From Labyrinthula sp. Ha (Eukaryota > Sar > Bigyra > Labyrinthulida > Labyrinthulaceae), in assembly GCA_015227615.1 (NCBI GenBank), contig JAALGZ010000001.1, positions 1 to 64,000 on the forward strand: a stretch of DNA of 64,000 bases. The letters run 5' to 3'. The translations under genes and the position numbers were made by a program. This document shows positions 59,411 through 64,000 of the stretch, one piece after another; position 1 is the first letter of the stretch, and each line of letters opens with the position of its first letter. Below the pieces are notes generated by a model, which had not been told where the DNA came from, did not search any database, and worked only from the letters and a program-made list of their open reading frames with translations.

Positions 59411-60449
59411 TACAAAATATTATTAGTTTTGGTAAAACTAAAACAACATTATGAAGAAGCCAATTACTTGGCCCTTCATCATATTCCGACGGTTTTCTTT
59501 TCTCAAATTTTCTTCAACATGAGACAAAGTCACTGGCATAGTATATTTTCTAGTTGAGAATACTAAATTCCAAATATACTTGTGAGCTCGCATTTTTTGG
59601 CGTTATTTAATAACATAGTTCCAAGTTTACATCTAGTTTACCCTATAAAGTTCATAGGGATGTTAAATATCATATGTAACCATGTGTCTACCAGAGACCA
59701 GGTCTATGTAGTAGGTGTATAGTTAACAGACTTACCAATAAAGTAGTGAATAGCAGAGACCAAGAACTGTAAAGTGCCAATGAGATGTTGATAAGAACTT
59801 TGGTTGTTCTCGTAAGAAGTTTGTATAAGAATATAAGGATCTTAACAGTAAGACATATTTAAGCAAAAACTAAGATTATTTCCTACCACAACATAGACAT
59901 ACATAAAACCCCAATAGATATAAATACAAGTGAAAACGGAAAATTTAAAAATCAATTGTTATTTAGTTAAAGCTTATACAATATTAAGGGTATCAAAATC
60001 TTCTAAGGCAGACTCAGGAATCTCCTTAAAAAATTTCAAAGCCTGTAATTTTCTTATGTTTCTTGTGAGTTTAAGTTTTCAGTGAGCTCAACTTCGCTGC
60101 AGAATTCGTTCCTCGCTCTTCTCTGATTTTTTTCTCTTTCCAGTGCTTTCCACTTTAATTTTTTCTTCTAACTGTGAAAACTTTTGCTTTTCTGTAGATT
60201 TTTTTCCCCTTGCTTGCATAGTTTTTCCCTTTATATGGTTTTTTATATGTTCCAGTTGGTATATATTTTGGACTCTCGTTGCGTGTTTGAGTACAGGAAG
60301 AATGTATTTTTAATTAAAAGTATGTGACTGGATAGTCAACTTCTACTCAAAAATTCCAGAAATTGTTTATATCAACAGAAATATATATGTGTTTTTCCTC
60401 TTTAAAATTGTACCAGGTAAATTTTATAAAATTTAAATCAAGTTTTTCA

Positions 60450-63226
60450 ACTTAAAACAACAAGAACGTCACTTTCTTGCGTTAAGTACGGTAGAACCAC
60501 CACAATATGAATTCTTGCAAAAACTAAAAACATAGATTCTCTAAGTATATTACCATCTTCTCCATGTCGATTTATATGTATTTTGAGTACTTTAGTATAC
60601 ATAAAAGTAAAAAAAAACATGTACTTTTTTTCTAAGAATTAGCAATATTATAACAGAGTTTTGTATAATTAAAACTAATAAAACCTTAAACTTTGCTTTT
60701 TTTCCTTTTTAAAACTATTTAAAATTGATTTTAGATAAGGTAAGAGTCAAAGTTTTTGATATTTGATATATTAGTAGTTCAGTTTCGACTATTTTATGGT
60801 TGAGTTTGGAGTAAAGTTAAATTAAACCAAATAACTATTGCTGAGATTAATAGGGAAGTTCTTGGAGTTTCCTCAAACAAAACTCGGTAGAACTCTAAAT
60901 CATCGATGCTTCTGAGTGACTATCATTTTTCAGGAGGCTTTATTACTTGGTATCATCCATTCAGAAATATTGGACATTTACCGGTATCCTTTTTTCAGAG
61001 TTTCTGAGATCTTAGAAATAGGATACATTGTTAGGAAGTCTATACAGAATACTCCAATTCTCAAGCAAAGTTGCTTCTAGACCTAAATTCACCCGTTCAG
61101 TCGACTGGTGAGGTGTATTAAAGTTCTAGACCAGTATTTCTTGAGGTATTACACGGATTGAAGTTGATAAAAACAGCATTTTAGCCCAATATCGACTTTT
61201 CTTAAAAAAAAAACATTAAAAATATCCTAAAACGCAGAATTAAGGGTTACAAGCCATTTTTTTAGTTGTTGGAGACACCCTAGTACAGAAATTTAGGAGG
61301 TTATAGCAAAACTGACTGATCTCGTATTTTCAGATGTGCAGATTCTCAACGTTTGAGTTTTCTGAGTGAAGTTTAGCTTAGTTACAGTTAATCAGAGAAG
61401 AAACATCCTGAGAAATATTTTCAGAAGCCAGATATAGTGGTTCTCTAGGGTCTGAAAAGAATCAGATCATCTATAGAGGTGGTCTTCATGATGTTACATT
61501 TGAATGTATGTTTCTTTAGAGATCTGTAAACTTAGAGAAAAGGACCCTTAAAATTAGCCTCTTTTAGGGTTTAAGGTACTCATCCTTATCAAATACCTTG
61601 AAAAAGTATATGGTTGGAAAGGCTTTTTTAATGTGAAACATATTGTGGGTGATAATATTGTATTTGAGGAAGATTTCGTGGCAAAAACTAACAAATACTA
61701 AATGTGTTATTTTCAGTAATCGTGTTTTTACACTCTATATTATTTTAATCCTCTATACTTTTATGTGAGTAAGTCCTAAATTCAGTTTGTGATATTTTGT
61801 AAGCTTTGCAGAAGAGTTGAAAAGGTATTGCTGATTATATAGCCATTATACTGCATTATTGAAAAAATCGTTGATAAAGTTTTTAACACACTGTAACAAT
61901 AAAAACCATAAAATACTATTGTTTGCTCCTAGCCTTAACTTGAATATAGGAGCTAACTTTGACAGTTTACAGAGATGATGTAACCCTTTTCTTCATTGAT
62001 TTCTGATTGATATGAAATGAATGAGCTATATTTCGGTGGTATTCGGTGTTTTACATGAATATATTTTCTTTAAATCCTATATTATCTTATATAGATACCG
62101 AGATATTTGAAATAGCTTTTGAAAATTGTATTTTGTTTTTAATAACTCTAAAAATTCACTGAGAAATGAACTTGATAGTTATTTAGAAATTCATCTAAAA
62201 TATAGGATGACGCGAAAAGAACAGAATAGAAAAGTATCTTCCAGCACTCAAATACCAAAAAAAATAAAAGTAAGTGGTTAGAAATAGTTTTTAAGATAAG
62301 TGGCATAGCTTACAATAGTGATTTATATATAAAATAAGGGAGATACAAGAGAAACAAAAATATGACTTGAAATTGACCAACACTATTGAATTATAGAAAT
62401 GTGTAGTTTAACCCTGGTACTTTAAATTAAGAGAAAATAAAAAAGTTATAATATCTTTTTTACTAATGTTTAAAGTATCTTAAAAATTTATTTGGCGTAG
62501 AAAGACGAATTATTGACTGAGAAAAAGAACTTTTACTACGGCAAGTATTGATACGCTGAGTTTGGCTTTGATATTCGGATATTAAAATGCACATAACTCG
62601 TGATTAACTTCTTAAAGAGCAAAATTACTTCATTTGGGCACAGAGGAAATTAAAATATATTTCCAAAGGTGTTTTATAGTTTTTATGAAAAGGAATTTTA
62701 GCCAAGACACAAGCATTTCTATTTGAAGACTATGCAAATTTCTGCTATGGCCAAGGTATTACCTCTATTTTCTCAGTTGCATTCTCTCTCAGACAGTAGG
62801 ATTAGTTCTTTTAAATTGCTTAGAAAATGTATTTTAAATATTTCTCTACTCTCTAGGAGCTCAATTTGAGCTTGGATTGAGATAACTTCAAGGGTAAGGT
62901 TAGTAGTCATAAGGAGATTTTCATAAAAAATAAATTACATATGATGTTGATTCTATGTTGCATCTACTTTTGAGTCAGCTTATCCTTCAGTTTTTTTTCT
63001 TTAAAGGAAAAATATAGGAATAATATATTATGCAGATATGATTTGGGACAAAATATTAAATTGGTAAAAAATTTTGTGAACCCAAGAAGTTAGCGGTATT
63101 TATTCTTACCGTTAATTTTCCGCAAAAAAAACGTTAATTAACAGAATCCTTACCGTTAATAACGGTAAGCAAAATTTGGAGATTTAAATTTCCGATAGTT
63201 AACGGTATTCGCGATAAGAAACCCTA
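60450..63226 (-). mobile_element. Second long hAT-like copy, left part lost
   Basis: Alignable with 44.3-47.07 kb over its whole length. The right tip is GATAAGAAACCCTA, again with TTAACGG/ACGGTAA motifs in the last 120 bases. The left edge is gradual and could not be fixed. No transposase of the 43.5-kb type remains on this copy; the hAT remnant to its left (57.3-59.4 kb) is of a different family. The last 120 bases differ from the first copy more than the core does. Confidence 0.7.
60829..63004. repeat. 2.2-kb near-identical core, direct copy of 44673
   Basis: Same orientation as 44673-46850. Differences seen include a GG/AG change near 61822, CCACT/CTCCT near 61927 and G/T near 62509. They are so few that the two cores must have been homogenised or duplicated recently. 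Confidence 0.9.
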
Positions 63227-63234
63227 ATCATAAA

Positions 63235-63755
63235 CCAAAAAAGCTTCCATGTTATGATAAGGTTTCAGCTGATAGTGTTGTTATGAAGTGCTATGATGTG
63301 ATTCCAGGCCGCAGTTTTAATTTTTTGTGAAATATCGTATTTTGGGTTTTCAAAATGATGTGATATGTGTGATATTTGATGTAAATTACTTCGGGATTTT
63401 AATGTGGGAAATTTTGCATTAACGTGATATTCTGAAATAATGAAAACCTGGATTTCCGATACCGAGTTCCAATAATTTGTGAGATATGATGTAATATTTG
63501 TGATAATAGAGAAGTTTTCGTCCACCAAGCATGGAACCTACCGGAAATAATGGATTTGGATAATAGTATTATTGGAAAGTTGATACTATTCCAACAACGT
63601 TGAGAAAGGTGTAATAAGTTTTTGTTAACTGATAAGATATAAGAGAGAAGTTTTTGAACCTGCAAGAAATTATTTTTGAGAAAGAATACGAAGAACCTGT
63701 CAGATTTTCGGAACGTCTTAAAGAAGATATAATAAGTTTAGACGATAAACGCAAT
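63235..63755. other. Intergenic region
   Basis: AT-rich, with overlapping short minus-strand ORFs that lack consistent coding character. No gene is supported. Confidence 0.4.
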
Positions 63756-64000
63756 ATCCCAGACCAGGTCTTACCTCACACTATTTAATGAAAAGTGTAA
63801 ATTTTAAATAAACAGCAAGTATAAATAAAATAATTTTATTTCATATTCCCAAATAACATAGAGATAATCTGAGTATAACAATCATTCATAAAACTATAAC
63901 AAGAACAAACTCTGACCCTAACTCAAATAATACAACCGAAAAAAATATGTAATATTTCCAAAGCTAAAACTTCTCACAGAAAACATTACCAAAACTATTT
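63756..64000. repeat. Dispersed repeat, inverted copy of 16653-16897
   Basis: Reverse complement of the repeat at 16653, still matching at the last base of the window, so it continues beyond. The boundary at 63756 is sharp. Confidence 0.85.

Noticed and set aside
57285-63226. hAT transposase remnant at 57.3-59.4 kb as the coding part of the 60.4-63.2 kb element
   Set aside because: Its C-terminus differs from the hAT fragment inside the related 42.9-47.07 kb copy, so the two are better treated as separate families.
1-64000. tRNA, rRNA and CRISPR features
   Set aside because: No T-arm GGTTCGA box, no rRNA core sequence and no regularly spaced short repeats were found by eye; a covariance search could still find degenerate tRNAs.

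Overview
The window reads as nuclear DNA of a microbial eukaryote. It is strongly AT-rich, gene-poor, uses the standard stop codons, has apparently intron-free genes that begin at ATG, and carries eukaryotic transposable elements (Ty3/gypsy-type retroelements, APE-type LINEs, MULE and hAT DNA transposons). The gag-pol reverse transcriptase most resembles the gypsy-like lineage known from oomycetes and some early fungi. That does not fix the host, and I cannot name the lineage. No rRNA, tRNA, CRISPR or operon was seen.

Layout. 1-10901: a giant palindrome with two arms of about 3.55 kb (about 99% identical by eye) around a gag-pol retroelement with frame-overlapping ORFs. The left arm touches the window edge. 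13109-14277: a non-autonomous hAT-like element with a decayed 8-bp target duplication. 14471-15238, 17140-17931, 28364-29176 and 47669-48460: four plus-strand members of an unrecognised protein family. Two of them face a minus-strand protein kinase gene at their 3' side (18128-19160, decayed; 48633-49790, intact). 19.7-22.9 kb, 24.1-27.65 kb and 51.1-54.3 kb (minus): three decayed LINEs of related type. 33271-34296: a multi-pass membrane protein. 35.3-37.1 kb: a broken gypsy-like element abutting a broken MULE (37.1-38.5 kb, minus). 39193-41409: an intact 738-residue orphan protein. 41510-42871: an element with 35-bp terminal inverted repeats. 42.9-47.07 kb and about 60.4-63.2 kb: two long relatives of the 13.1-kb hAT-like element sharing a near-identical 2.2-kb core. 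57.3-59.4 kb: remains of a different hAT transposase.

How it fits together. Most of the window is transposon debris of several ages. The non-transposon content is the four-member family with its kinase partner, the membrane protein, the 738-residue orphan and perhaps an 89-residue ORF. The least explained parts are the palindrome-borne retroelement, which lacks visible protease, integrase or tyrosine recombinase, and the duplicated family-protein/kinase pair. Identities are by-eye estimates; no alignment program or database search was run.
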